The translations under genes were made by a program, and so were the position numbers. Source: JAUYIV01 sp040882645 (GTDB lineage: Bacteria; Actinomycetota; Acidimicrobiia; Spongiisociales; UBA11373). Taken from it: a stretch of DNA of 64,000 nt. The notes under the pieces are model-generated. The model was not told where the DNA came from, ran no database searches, and was given only the letters and a program-made list of their open reading frames with translations. Positions 50,735-58,788 of this stretch are shown in pieces; the first letter of the stretch is position 1; each line of letters starts with the position of its first letter. The stretch lies in the NCBI GenBank assembly GCA_040882645.1, contig JBBEAX010000038.1:55769-119768 (forward strand). The letters are read 5' to 3'.

Positions 50735-51213
50735 TCATGACCGGACTCGAACCCCGCGGATTCACGTGGGTGATCGCCAATCGCCTGGCCGTGTCGGAGC
50801 GTATCGGGGGATACGGATTCCAACATCGTCGCGTCCGCCGCGAAGAGGAGATCGCCTGGCTCAAACACGCGGGCATCAAGGCGGTGCTTTCCCTGCTCGA
50901 GGGCAACCAGAACCTCGCCGCCTATCACGCCGCCGGCATCGACGCCGTCAATGAGCCGCTCGTCGAATTGGAACCGGATGCGGTCCGCAGGGTGTTCCGG
51001 GCCATGACCGAACTGACCTCGAAGCGCAACTCGGTGCTGCTGGTCCATCGCGACCTGGTCGATGACACCGTTGCCGGGGTGCTCGCCGGTTTCCTGATCC
51101 ACTCGGGGCGCGTCAAGGATCCGATCATGGCGACGGCGCTGGTGCAGGAGATCCTGAAGCGCCCCCTCGGTCCTGAGGCGCGAGCGATCATCCCCCTCTC
51201 GACGGGATCCTGA
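50731..51213 (+). CDS. phosphatase-like protein with a dead active site, in the fol operon
   Basis: A 160-residue protein resembling cysteine-based dual-specificity phosphatases in its second half: EIAWLKHAGIKAVLSLLEGN, then VLLVHRDLVDDTVAGVLAGFLI. Where active enzymes have HCxxGxxR(S/T), this has HRDLVDDT (residues 106-113). The nucleophile Cys and the phosphate-binding Arg are both lost, so catalysis is not expected. It overlaps folP by 4 bases. It sits where folB is expected in related operons. A scaffold or regulatory role is inference. Confidence 0.7.
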   Translation: MIMTGLEPRGFTWVIANRLAVSERIGGYGFQHRRVRREEEIAWLKHAGIKAVLSLLEGNQNLAAYHAAGIDAVNEPLVELEPDAVRRVFRAMTELTSKRNSVLLVHRDLVDDTVAGVLAGFLIHSGRVKDPIMATALVQEILKRPLGPEARAIIPLSTGS

Positions 51214-51214
51214 G

Positions 51215-51727
51215 ACGCGCGTCGCCATCGGGCTTGGCTCGAATCTCGGCGACCGGATGGGCAATCTGGCTGCCGCCGTCGAATCCCTGGCTGAACACGG
51301 AGAGTTGCTCGGGGTCTCATCGGTCTGGGAGACGGCACCGGTCGGCGGTCCGCTGCAGGATGACTACCTGAACGCGGTGGCGGTGATCCACACCGTGCTC
51401 GGTCCCCGGCCCCTGCTCGAAGCCTGTCTGGAAATCGAACGTGCCGTTGGCCGGGAGCGTCGCGAGCGGTGGGGTGCGCGCTTGCTCGACCTCGACCTAC
51501 TGCTCTATTCCGATGCCGTCATCGACGCGCCCGGGTTGCGAATCCCTCACCCCAGGATGACCGCGCGACGGTTCGTGCTCGCACCGCTCGTCGAGGTCTG
51601 GCCGCGGGCTGAGGTTCCCGGCCACGGCGCCGCCAGCGACCTGCTCGGCGCAGTGGTCGGCCAGGAGGCTCGGATCGTCGGACGGTTTCCTTCCCCCCAG
51701 GGGCCGGTGGAGGAGACCCTCAGTTGA
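51215..51727 (+). CDS. folK: HPPK (pterin pyrophosphokinase), start codon non-canonical
   Basis: Transfers pyrophosphate to hydroxymethyl-dihydropterin, the step before FolP. Family blocks are AIGLGSNLGDR, VSSVWETAPVGGP, LLEACLEIERAVGRERRERWGARLLDLDLLLY and IPHPRMTARRFVLAPLVEV. The essential first strand (RVAIGLGSNL) lies upstream of the only canonical start (ATG 51257), and no ATG, GTG or TTG precedes it in frame. ACG 51215, two bases after the preceding stop region, would give a normal N-terminus; a CTG at 51173 is another option. A sequence error is also possible. Confidence 0.85.
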   Translation, partial: TRVAIGLGSNLGDRMGNLAAAVESLAEHGELLGVSSVWETAPVGGPLQDDYLNAVAVIHTVLGPRPLLEACLEIERAVGRERRERWGARLLDLDLLLYSDAVIDAPGLRIPHPRMTARRFVLAPLVEVWPRAEVPGHGAASDLLGAVVGQEARIVGRFPSPQGPVEETLS

Positions 51728-52322
51728 GCCCGCGGGAGTCCTGCTTCAGGGCGGTGTCGACGCCGACCGCTGCCGCAAAGGCGAGCAGGCGGAGCGGCCC
51801 GGTGAGCGACGGCGAGACCTCTAGCAAGTAGTTGTCGGCGGTGGTGAAGATGGTCTTCGCGAAGCCTTCCCATGTCTTCGTGATGCGGCCCACCTCCGCC
51901 TCGAACTGGTCGACGATGGCAAAGTTCCACGCCCGCCAGTTCTCGGCCCGGATCTCGCCGAGCTTCTCATCGGTGCTGCCGTGGAGCCCGAATCGGATCT
52001 TGCCGAATACGTTCTGTTGGCGGATCGTTCCGGCGAGGCGCCCCGCCCCGTCATACACCTCCACCGTCGACTTGACGATCTTGCGGGGGCGCACGATCTC
52101 GAGCACCTTCGACCCCTCGGTGTCATAGGCGGCCAACTTATGGGTCATGAATTGATCCACCGATGACACGAAACGCGCCAGTTTCTTCAGGGTGGTCTGC
52201 CCCTCCTGGCGAATCACGCCGATCTCGGTGCCCTCAGGATCCCTGATGAGGTACTCGTTGGTGAGTTCGATGAGCTTCGGTTTCTGATTTATGACGATTC
52301 GGGGGTGGTCGAGGAGGTTCAT
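51720..52322 (-). CDS. LURP1/scramblase-like beta-barrel protein
   Basis: A 200-residue protein of the LURP-one-related/phospholipid scramblase-like fold. Repeating strands include YLIRDPEGTEIGVIRQ, LAAYDTEGSKVLEIVRP, VEVYDGAGRLAGTIRQ and VGRITKTWEGFAKTIFT. A C-terminal hydrophobic helix (LRLLAFAAAVGVDTAL) resembles the buried helix of Tubby-type barrels. It has no signal peptide. It overlaps the 3' end of folK by 8 bases on the opposite strand. Function unknown; tubby-like lipid binding is possible. Confidence 0.78.
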   Translation of the reverse strand: MNLLDHPRIVINQKPKLIELTNEYLIRDPEGTEIGVIRQEGQTTLKKLARFVSSVDQFMTHKLAAYDTEGSKVLEIVRPRKIVKSTVEVYDGAGRLAGTIRQQNVFGKIRFGLHGSTDEKLGEIRAENWRAWNFAIVDQFEAEVGRITKTWEGFAKTIFTTADNYLLEVSPSLTGPLRLLAFAAAVGVDTALKQDSRGLN

Positions 52323-52330
52323 GTCACACG

Positions 52331-52336
52331 ACGGTA
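52331..52336 (-). promoter_or_regulatory. -10 box (TACCGT) of the LURP-like gene, near-leaderless
   Basis: TACCGT on the minus strand ends eight bases before the ATG at 52322. Confidence 0.5.
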
Positions 52337-52380
52337 GTGACTCCCTGCGAGCACCGAATGGCGGGCGTGGTGGGCTCGCG

Positions 52381-52386
52381 TAGAAT
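52381..52386 (+). promoter_or_regulatory. -10 box (TAGAAT) of the DUF2520-panC-coaX unit
   Basis: TAGAAT is a strong -10. GGAGAGG (52408-52414) serves the ATG at 52425 ten bases later, so this transcript has a true leader of about 32 bases. Confidence 0.55.
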
Positions 52387-52424
52387 GAACCGCGTCGTCT
52401 GGTACCCGGAGAGGACTGGAACGC

Positions 52425-53237
52425 ATGGACCTCATCCTTGTCGGCCCCGGCCGGGCCGGCCTCTCGCTTTCGCTGGCATCATTGGAGGCAGGTCATCGCG
52501 TCGTGGGCGTTCTCGCTCGCGAGCCGGCCGAGGCTCGGGCCGCCGCCGACCGGCTCGGCGCCAAGTCATTGTCGTGGGATGCGAGCCTAGTGCGAGCCGA
52601 CCTACTGGTGGTGGCCGTACGGGACGACGCGATCGAGGCGGTGGCTGATCGCCTCGCCCACCGCGCCGCAGCAGTCGAAGGCGCGGTGCACCTGTCCGGC
52701 CTCAAGTCGGCGGGCGCCCTCGATGCGATCGCCGGCCCTCCGGTCGGATCGTTCCACCCACTGCAGACACTGCCTACTCCCGAGGCCGGAGCAGCCCGCT
52801 TAGCGGGGGCATGGATCGCGGTCACCAGCAATGACGATCTGCTCTCAGACCGGCTGTTCTCCTTCGCTGCCTCGCTCGGGGCGAAGCCATTCGAATTAGA
52901 CGACGCAGCCAAGCCGCTGTACCACGCAGCCGCTGCAGCCGCCGCGAACTTCACGCTGGCGGCGCTTGCCATGTCACGGCAGTTGTTCGAGGCGGCGGGA
53001 GTCGACTTTGCGGCGGCCGAACCCCTGGTGAGGGGGGTCGTCGACAACGCCCTCGCGATGGGTCCGGAGCAAGCCCTGACCGGACCGGCTGCCCGCGGTG
53101 ACGTCGGCACGGTCCGAGCCCAACTGGCCGCGGTGCGGGCATTCTCCCCTGAACTCGCTGAGGATTTCGTTGCCATGGTCAGAGCAACTGCTCGGGTCGC
53201 CGGCACCGAGGACCAGATCCGACAGGCTCTGGAATGA
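52425..53237 (+). CDS. Rossmann-fold DUF2520 protein preceding panC
   Basis: A 270-residue NAD(P)-binding protein. The N-terminal Rossmann motif is LILVGPGRAGLSLSLASL, with ADLLVVAVRDDAI after it. VGSFHPLQTLPTPEAG and the helical C-terminus (FTLAALAMSRQLFEAAGVD, RGVVDNALAMGPEQALTGPAARGD) match the DUF2520 pair of domains found beside panC in mycobacteria. It overlaps panC by 4 bases. A ketopantoate-reductase-like role is suggested by context only. Confidence 0.85.
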   Translation: MDLILVGPGRAGLSLSLASLEAGHRVVGVLAREPAEARAAADRLGAKSLSWDASLVRADLLVVAVRDDAIEAVADRLAHRAAAVEGAVHLSGLKSAGALDAIAGPPVGSFHPLQTLPTPEAGAARLAGAWIAVTSNDDLLSDRLFSFAASLGAKPFELDDAAKPLYHAAAAAAANFTLAALAMSRQLFEAAGVDFAAAEPLVRGVVDNALAMGPEQALTGPAARGDVGTVRAQLAAVRAFSPELAEDFVAMVRATARVAGTEDQIRQALE

Positions 53238-54112
53238 GGATCGTTGGCACGTTCACCGTGGTCCGGGCGATCGGGGGAAGCGCCGCCCTGGTCCCGACGA
53301 TGGGCTACCTCCACGAGGGGCACTTGGCATGTGTGGAGGCCGCGCGGCGAAGGTCGGATCTGGTCGTGATGAGCCTGTTCGTCAACCCGCTGCAATTCGA
53401 CAGCGCCTCGGATCTCGAGCGCTATCCGCGTGCGCTCGAGCGCGATGCCGCTCTTGCCGAGTCGGCGGGCGTCGATGTGCTGTTCGCACCAGACGTCACG
53501 GAGATGTACCCGCACGATCCCGTAACCCGGGTTCATGTCGCCGGCGTGTCGGAGGGGATGGAGGGCGCACACCGCCCCGGCCACTTTGAGGGCGTGGCCA
53601 CGGTGGTCGCAAAGCTGTTCGCTGGCATCGCGCCGGCGGCGGCTTGCTTCGGCCACAAGGACGCCCAGCAACTCGCCGTGGTGAGGACCATGGCTCGAGA
53701 CCTGTCGTTCCCGGTCGAGATAGTCGGAGTGCCCACGGTTCGCGAGCCTGACGGGTTGGCGTTGTCCAGCCGCAATGTGCTGATCGCCGATCGCGAGGCA
53801 GCCCGCGGGCTCTCGATGGGTCTCTTCGCAGCCGCCGACGCGGTGGCAGCCGGTGAGCGATCTGCGGCGGCGCTGGAAGGAATCGTCGCCGAGGTCGCCG
53901 CCGACACCGGGGCAGATATCCAGTACGTCACGCTCGCCGACCGCAGTTCGGCCCAGCCGATCGAGCACCTCGACCGAGAGGCATTCTTGGCTGTCGCCGC
54001 CACCGTCGGCGACGTGCGACTCATCGACAATGTGTTCCTCGACCCCGACGGCGGTGCCGACCTCGGCACCCGCCTGGACCGGCCCTCGATCCTCTACGGG
54101 ACTCAGGCGTGA
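53234..54112 (+). CDS. panC: pantothenate synthetase
   Basis: Condenses pantoate with beta-alanine using ATP to form vitamin B5. VPTMGYLHEGHLACVE carries the nucleotide-site His residues. SLFVNPLQFDSASDLERYPR, FGHKDAQQLAVV and SSRNVLI are further family blocks. 292 residues, coupled to the DUF2520 gene. No panB, panD or conventional panE is in the window. Confidence 0.96.
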   Translation: MRIVGTFTVVRAIGGSAALVPTMGYLHEGHLACVEAARRRSDLVVMSLFVNPLQFDSASDLERYPRALERDAALAESAGVDVLFAPDVTEMYPHDPVTRVHVAGVSEGMEGAHRPGHFEGVATVVAKLFAGIAPAAACFGHKDAQQLAVVRTMARDLSFPVEIVGVPTVREPDGLALSSRNVLIADREAARGLSMGLFAAADAVAAGERSAAALEGIVAEVAADTGADIQYVTLADRSSAQPIEHLDREAFLAVAATVGDVRLIDNVFLDPDGGADLGTRLDRPSILYGTQA

Positions 54113-54122
54113 AAGGCGGCGC

Positions 54123-54890
54123 ATGCTCATAGCCATCGATGTCGGCAACACCCAGACCGTCATGGGCCTTTTCCAGGGCGAGGAACTGGTGGACTCTTGG
54201 AGGCTGTCGACCGTGCGCGAACGCACGGCAGACGAGTACCGCTTGTACTTCGCCGGCCTCCTTCACCAGGACGGCTACCGCCTCGAGGACGTCCTTGGTG
54301 TCGCCCTATCGAGTGTGGTCCCCACCGCCAAGGCAGCGCTCACGCAGGTGGCCGTTGAGATGATCGACGGGCCTCTGGTCGTCATCGGTCCGGGAATCAA
54401 GACGGGGATGCCGATCAACATCGACAACCCGCGTGAGGTCGGCGCCGACCGGGTGGTCAACTCAGTCGCCGCCAAACACAAGTACGGCACCCCGGTGATA
54501 TCCGTCGACTTTGGGACCTCCACCAACATGGACGTTGTCGACAGTTCGGGTGCCTATGTGGGCGGGGCGATCGCTCCCGGTCTGGAGGTGTCGCAGGACG
54601 CATTGATCAGCGCGACCGCGGCGCTGCGGCGAGTGGACCTGACTGCTCCCCGGGCGGCGATCGGCCGCAACACCGTGGAGGCCATCCAGAGCGGTCTGCT
54701 GTACGGCCATGCTGGCCTCGTGGACGGGATCGTCGACCGACTTGCAGCCGAGGTAGAAGGCTCTCCAGCCATCGTTGCCACCGGGGGGCTGGCCTCTACC
54801 ATCGTGCCCCATTGCCGTTCGGTGTCGATCGTTGACGCCAACCTCACGCTGGACGGTTTGCGCATGGTCTACGAGATGAATCAGGAGTAG
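54123..54890 (+). CDS. coaX: type III pantothenate kinase
   Basis: Phosphorylates pantothenate as the first step to coenzyme A. The ASKHA-fold phosphate motif is AIDVGNTQTVMGLF at the N-terminus. GADRVVNSVAA and SVDFGTSTNMDVV form the pantothenate and phosphate sites, and GGAIAPGLEVS follows. 255 residues from ATG 54123, ten bases after panC, with AGGCGG upstream. With panC it makes a short CoA-precursor unit. Confidence 0.95.
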   Translation: MLIAIDVGNTQTVMGLFQGEELVDSWRLSTVRERTADEYRLYFAGLLHQDGYRLEDVLGVALSSVVPTAKAALTQVAVEMIDGPLVVIGPGIKTGMPINIDNPREVGADRVVNSVAAKHKYGTPVISVDFGTSTNMDVVDSSGAYVGGAIAPGLEVSQDALISATAALRRVDLTAPRAAIGRNTVEAIQSGLLYGHAGLVDGIVDRLAAEVEGSPAIVATGGLASTIVPHCRSVSIVDANLTLDGLRMVYEMNQE

Positions 54891-54894
54891 AGGA

Positions 54895-54922
54895 ATTCGC
54901 ATTTCGCAATTCGCAAATTCGA
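54895..54922. repeat. heptad tract ATTCGCA x4 before lysS
   Basis: ATTCGCA, TTTCGCA, ATTCGCA and AATTCGA run in 7-base phase just after the coaX stop. The word is shared with 28661, and its complement with 696 and 63899. Confidence 0.75.
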
Positions 54923-54965
54923 CCGAGGCAGTGGTCTCGAACCGGCGCGTCGGAACGGGGTTCCT

Positions 54966-56450
54966 TTGAGTGACGACCCCGGACTCGACGAGCACTTCCT
55001 TACCGCGGCGCGGCTTGCCAAGGTCGAGGCGATTCGGGCTGCTGGTGAGGAGCCCTATCCGGTCAGGTTCGAGCGCACGGCCAATGCGGCTGAACTGCAT
55101 GCCGCCCACGATGGCCTTCCGGCCGGTACGGATACCGGGCGGCGAGTGTCCGTCGCTGGCCGGTTGATGAACTCCCGCGACATCGGGGCGTTGGTGTTCG
55201 GAGTGCTCCAGGACCACACCGGCCAGATCCAGCTGTTCGTCGAAGCCGATCGACTTGGCGACCGGTTTGCCGCTTTCGGGGATCTCGACTCCGGCGACTG
55301 GGTGGGTGCCGAGGGAGAGGTGGTCTCCACGAAGCGAGGCGAGCTGAGTGTCCGGGTGGAGTCATTCACTCTCCTTGCCAAGGGGTTGCGCCCTTTGCCG
55401 GAGAAGTGGCACGGGCTCACCGATGTCGAGAAACGACACCGGTATCGGTACGTCGACTTGATCGTCAACGCCGATGCCCGGGAGGTGATGCGTCGCCGTG
55501 TCGAGATCATCCAGTCGATTCGGGAGTCCCTGCTTGCCCGCGGGTATCTGGAAGTGGAGACGCCCGTGCTGCACCACGTGCCCTCGGGCGGGCTGGCCAC
55601 GCCGTTCGTCACCCATCACGATGCGCTCGGGATGGACATGTTCCTCCGTATCGCTTTGGAGCTGCACCTCAAGCGCTTGATCGTCGGAGGTGCAGATCGG
55701 GTGTTCGAGATCGGGCGCGTCTTCCGCAACGAGGGGGTGTCGCCCCGCCACAACCCCGAGTTCACGATGCTCGAGCTCTACGAGGCTCTGGCCGACTACT
55801 CGGACATGGCCGACCTCACCGAGGCGCTCGTGATCGAGGCCGCTGAGCGGGTGCTGGGAACCACCGAGATCACGTTCGGCGGCCGCCCGATGTCTCTCGC
55901 CGGGCCGTGGAGGCGGATCGACTACGTGGGGTCGGTATCCGAGGCCACCGCCAAGGACTGGGACCCGGTGATGTCCGTGGCGGATGCCAGGAAGCAGGCG
56001 ATCGCCGCCGGGGTGCAGGTCGAGGACCCTTGGGGGACCGGTCGGATAATCGCCGAGGTGTTCGAGTCGGTTGTCGAAGGCGACATTTGGGAGCCGACCT
56101 TCGTGCTCGACTTCCCCGAGGAGATCTCCCCTCTCGCCCGTGAGCATCGCTCCCGTCCCGGATTGACCGAGCGCTTCGAGGTGATCGTCGCCGGCAACGA
56201 GCTGGCTAATGCCTTCTCGGAGTTGAACGACCCGGTCGAGCAGCGGCGTCGGTTCGAGACTCAGGCCGCCGCCCGTGCCGCGGGAGATCACGAAGCCCAT
56301 CCCATGGACGAAGACTTCTTGCGCGCCCTCGAGTACGGAATGCCGCCGACCGGCGGAATGGGCATGGGCATCGACCGCCTGGTGATGTTGCTCACCGATC
56401 AGCCGTCGGTCCGCGAGGTCGTGCTCTTCCCCCACCTGCGACCCGAGTAG
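54966..56450 (+). CDS. lysS: lysyl-tRNA synthetase (class II)
   Basis: Charges tRNA-Lys. An N-terminal OB-fold anticodon domain (about residues 40-150, with VSVAGRLMNSRDIGALVFGVLQD) is followed by the class II core. Motif 1 lies near LEVETPVLHHVPSGG, motif 2 is FEIGRVFRNEGVSPRHNPEF, and motif 3 is MGMGIDRLVML. 494 residues from TTG 54966; a heptad tract lies just upstream. The position after coaX matches Mycobacterium. Confidence 0.96.
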   Translation: MSDDPGLDEHFLTAARLAKVEAIRAAGEEPYPVRFERTANAAELHAAHDGLPAGTDTGRRVSVAGRLMNSRDIGALVFGVLQDHTGQIQLFVEADRLGDRFAAFGDLDSGDWVGAEGEVVSTKRGELSVRVESFTLLAKGLRPLPEKWHGLTDVEKRHRYRYVDLIVNADAREVMRRRVEIIQSIRESLLARGYLEVETPVLHHVPSGGLATPFVTHHDALGMDMFLRIALELHLKRLIVGGADRVFEIGRVFRNEGVSPRHNPEFTMLELYEALADYSDMADLTEALVIEAAERVLGTTEITFGGRPMSLAGPWRRIDYVGSVSEATAKDWDPVMSVADARKQAIAAGVQVEDPWGTGRIIAEVFESVVEGDIWEPTFVLDFPEEISPLAREHRSRPGLTERFEVIVAGNELANAFSELNDPVEQRRRFETQAAARAAGDHEAHPMDEDFLRALEYGMPPTGGMGMGIDRLVMLLTDQPSVREVVLFPHLRPE

Positions 56451-56453
56451 GGC

Positions 56454-57611
56454 CTACGGAGGCGCAGTTGCCCGGGGCTCACGCTCCCCAGCCCCGTTGG
56501 TGTTGGAAGGACGACGGAGCCGTCCGGCTCTTCGATCGGCTCGGGTCTTCTTCTGATGGCATCGCCAGCATCGGGGGCGACTGTTCTTCATCGAGATCGG
56601 TCCGCCTGCCGCATGGGGCAGGTGATGGTCGAGTTCGATCCAGAAACGGTTGCCGCAGTCGACGCACTTCACCCCGTCGAAGTCGGGTGGGGCGCCGAGG
56701 TTGAGGGCGGTGCGGATCGGTGCAGGGACGGATCGCCCCCAGCGCTTGATCTGGCGGAGGTCGGTGCCGTCGAAAAACACCCCGGATAGGAAGGCGTCAC
56801 CGGCGATACGTCTCGCAACCTCTGGGTCGATCTGGCCGATCCCGGGGATCTTGCAGTGCTCGTCGTCCTCGACACTCGACCAGCCGCGCTCCGCGACCTC
56901 GTAGGAAACCAACACCACCATCTCGGTACCGCCGGAGTTCTTGGTCGTACCCGAGAGCAGCTCGGGCAATGCGTCGGCGAGGTAGCGGTCGAAGGGCTCG
57001 TGGCGGTCACTCACTCGAGCAAGGCGTCGAGCGGCGGCCTGGAGTCGGTTGACGATCGGCGTCCCGATATGTGGCTCGAGCTCACCTTCGATGTGAATCA
57101 TCCCCAGGTCGGTGACCCGGTGGTGAAGGTACCTAGCCTCTCGCTGCCGGTCTTCGAGGCCGGGCCCCTTCAATTCTTCGAGGCGGATCTTGCGCGCCTC
57201 TTCCTTGAGGACGTGGAACTTGGAATGTCGGGCGATATCGACCAGAAGTCCGGCGGACCCTGGGGCGACCGCCTCGGTCTTGGCGATTTCCTGCGCCTGA
57301 TCGAAGGACAGATCAGCGCGACGCAACGCTTCTTCCAATACCGGGGTTTTCGCCAGCTGCCGCGACGTATCGAGGGTCCTGCGAGCCCTGCCCACCGATG
57401 TCCCGCCGATTCGGGCGAGTTCGGCGGCGTCGCCTACTCGGTCGGCCAGCGAGACCTCTCCGAACGTGCCCAGTTTCACCACCCGCGCATACTTCGATTG
57501 CAGCGACCGTGCGGCGTGGGGACCATATGAGTCTGTCGATAGCTCGCCGTTGACCTTCTCGAGGCACTCGATTGCCTCGTCGATCAACTGCTCCGCTTGC
57601 TTCCAATCCAT
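56454..57611 (-). CDS. DUF222/13E12-type protein with C-terminal HNH nuclease
   Basis: A 385-residue protein of the actinobacterial 13E12 repeat family. An N-terminal helical DUF222 region (about 1-240) carries VGDAAELARIGGTSVGRARRTLDTS and LSFDQAQEIAKTE. The C-terminal HNH domain reads CVDCGNRFWIELDHHLPHAAGGPIS with CWRCHQKK closing the zinc and metal site. Such genes are often multicopy and mobile. ATG 57611 was chosen; the open frame upstream is not conserved in style. It sits immediately after lysS on the opposite strand, where Mycobacterium has lsr2, suggesting insertion here. Confidence 0.87.
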   Translation of the reverse strand: MDWKQAEQLIDEAIECLEKVNGELSTDSYGPHAARSLQSKYARVVKLGTFGEVSLADRVGDAAELARIGGTSVGRARRTLDTSRQLAKTPVLEEALRRADLSFDQAQEIAKTEAVAPGSAGLLVDIARHSKFHVLKEEARKIRLEELKGPGLEDRQREARYLHHRVTDLGMIHIEGELEPHIGTPIVNRLQAAARRLARVSDRHEPFDRYLADALPELLSGTTKNSGGTEMVVLVSYEVAERGWSSVEDDEHCKIPGIGQIDPEVARRIAGDAFLSGVFFDGTDLRQIKRWGRSVPAPIRTALNLGAPPDFDGVKCVDCGNRFWIELDHHLPHAAGGPISMKNSRPRCWRCHQKKTRADRRAGRLRRPSNTNGAGEREPRATAPP

Positions 57612-57635
57612 TCGTAGATGATGCCAAGTGGGTAT

Positions 57636-57650
57636 GACACGAATCGTGTC
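57636..57650. promoter_or_regulatory. palindrome between the HNH gene and its divergent neighbour
   Basis: GACACGA-A-TCGTGTC is a perfect 7-bp inverted repeat. A direct repeat of its left side (ATGACACG) recurs at 57690-57697 across the start of the plus-strand gene. It may be an operator shared by the divergent pair. Confidence 0.45.
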
Positions 57651-57683
57651 CCGCAGGGTTTTCCGTCGTGGCAAGATCAGCCG

Positions 57684-58301
57684 ATGGGCATGACACGGCG
57701 AGTGGGGCGGGATGTTCTGGTCGCCGGTGTGGGGTTCTGGGTAATTCTCTCGGTCGTCTATGCGGTCGGGAGGCACCTCATTCCGTCATCCGAGATCATT
57801 GCGGTTCTCGCCACCAGCGTCCGGGTCGACCAGGACGGGAACGAGTCGATGCTGTTCGACCTCCGAACCGACCTGCTGGCGGTTGGTTACTCGACGGAGT
57901 CAGGCGCCCAGGGTGCCGCGGTGGCACAGGTCTCTGGCGCGGTCGAGGACCGGTTGCTGCTCGATCACGTCGACCGGACCTCCGTATCTCTTGACGAGGA
58001 TGAGCAGATCCACCTCGCGGCGACTTACCGGGGGGCCCGGGGTGTCCTTCTCGTCGCCGCATCCGGGCTCACAGTCGGCCTGTCTACCTCGGAACAAGTC
58101 AGTGTCACCCTCACTGCCGATGGGAAGACTTTCATCGGCACGGGCGGGGCGTGCATCATGGAACTCTCCCGATTCGAGTCGGATACCTCAAGAGGCTGGG
58201 AATGGGCTGGCCATGTCACTTGCACGGACGTGCCCGAGATCCGCTCTGAGGCCACTGCCTCGTTCACGGTGGTCTTCGAGTACGAGATCGTCGACCCCTA
58301 G
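57684..58301 (+). CDS. membrane-anchored exported protein of unknown function
   Basis: A 205-residue protein with one N-terminal span (VLVAGVGFWVILSVVYAVG) and a beta-rich outer domain. SVSLDEDEQIHLAATYRGARG and VEQVSVTLTADGK-like SEQVSVTLTADGK are visible strands, and two cysteines (GACIMEL, HVTCTD) may form a disulfide. I recognise no family. It is divergent from the HNH gene and precedes the fluoride region; the two are probably transcribed separately. Confidence 0.65.
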   Translation: MGMTRRVGRDVLVAGVGFWVILSVVYAVGRHLIPSSEIIAVLATSVRVDQDGNESMLFDLRTDLLAVGYSTESGAQGAAVAQVSGAVEDRLLLDHVDRTSVSLDEDEQIHLAATYRGARGVLLVAASGLTVGLSTSEQVSVTLTADGKTFIGTGGACIMELSRFESDTSRGWEWAGHVTCTDVPEIRSEATASFTVVFEYEIVDP

Positions 58302-58319
58302 GCACCCATGTCGACCGGT

Positions 58320-58325
58320 TAGCCT
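58320..58325 (+). promoter_or_regulatory. -10 box (TAGCCT) for the fluoride riboswitch transcript
   Basis: TAGCCT is followed by seven bases and then the first paired base of the aptamer (58333), so the RNA would begin almost exactly at the riboswitch. Confidence 0.6.
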
Positions 58326-58332
58326 CCGACCC

Positions 58333-58395
58333 GGCGATGGAGCTCGCCGTCGACTGCCCCCGTTGGGCTGATGGCTCCTACCGACAGGAGAGGAG
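58333..58395 (+). promoter_or_regulatory. fluoride riboswitch (crcB motif)
   Basis: GGCGATGGAGCTCGCC (58333-58348) is the conserved first stem-loop. GCCC-CCGTT-GGGC forms the next stem. CTGATGGCTCCTAC (58368-58381) is the conserved 3' segment of the fluoride class. CTCCT (58375-58379) can also pair with AGGAG (58386-58390), close to the ribosome site of the first FluC gene. Fluoride binding, by locking the 3' segment in the aptamer, would then free translation. The switch mechanism is inferred. Confidence 0.9.
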
Positions 58396-58398
58396 TCC

Positions 58399-58788
58399 AT
58401 GCAACCCGTCGTCAGGGCACCCCGGCACCATCTCGCCGCACTGGTCATCGCCGGAGGCATGCTCGGCTCCGCGCTCCGGGTCGGCGTGGTCGCTCTCGTT
58501 CCATCGACCGGATTCCCCTGGGCAACCGTGATCGTCAACCTCACGGGCTCACTGGTGGTGGGGTGGATGCTGCCCACTCTTCACTCGCGCAGCCGGCGTC
58601 AAAGGCGGGTCGCCTTCGGCGCGGTGGGAGTTGCAGCCGCCTACACGACATTCGCCACGTTCGCGATCGACGCGATGGATTTAGTCCACGCTGGGAGGTG
58701 GTCGTCGGTAGCCGGGTACCTCGCCATCTCGGTGCTCGGTGGGCTCGCCGCCGCCGCAGTGGGCCATTCATTGGGGGAGCGGTCATGA
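58399..58788 (+). CDS. fluC: FluC/CrcB fluoride channel subunit 1
   Basis: A 129-residue four-span membrane protein that exports fluoride passively. Family blocks are GGMLGSALRVGVVAL, TVIVNLTGSLVVGW (Asn of the pore) and AAYTTFATFAIDAM, where the usual G-G-x-T-T-F is AAYTTF. It is coupled to a second copy by a 4-base overlap. Paired diverged copies usually form antiparallel heterodimers. It is controlled by the riboswitch just upstream. Confidence 0.93.
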   Translation: MQPVVRAPRHHLAALVIAGGMLGSALRVGVVALVPSTGFPWATVIVNLTGSLVVGWMLPTLHSRSRRQRRVAFGAVGVAAAYTTFATFAIDAMDLVHAGRWSSVAGYLAISVLGGLAAAAVGHSLGERS

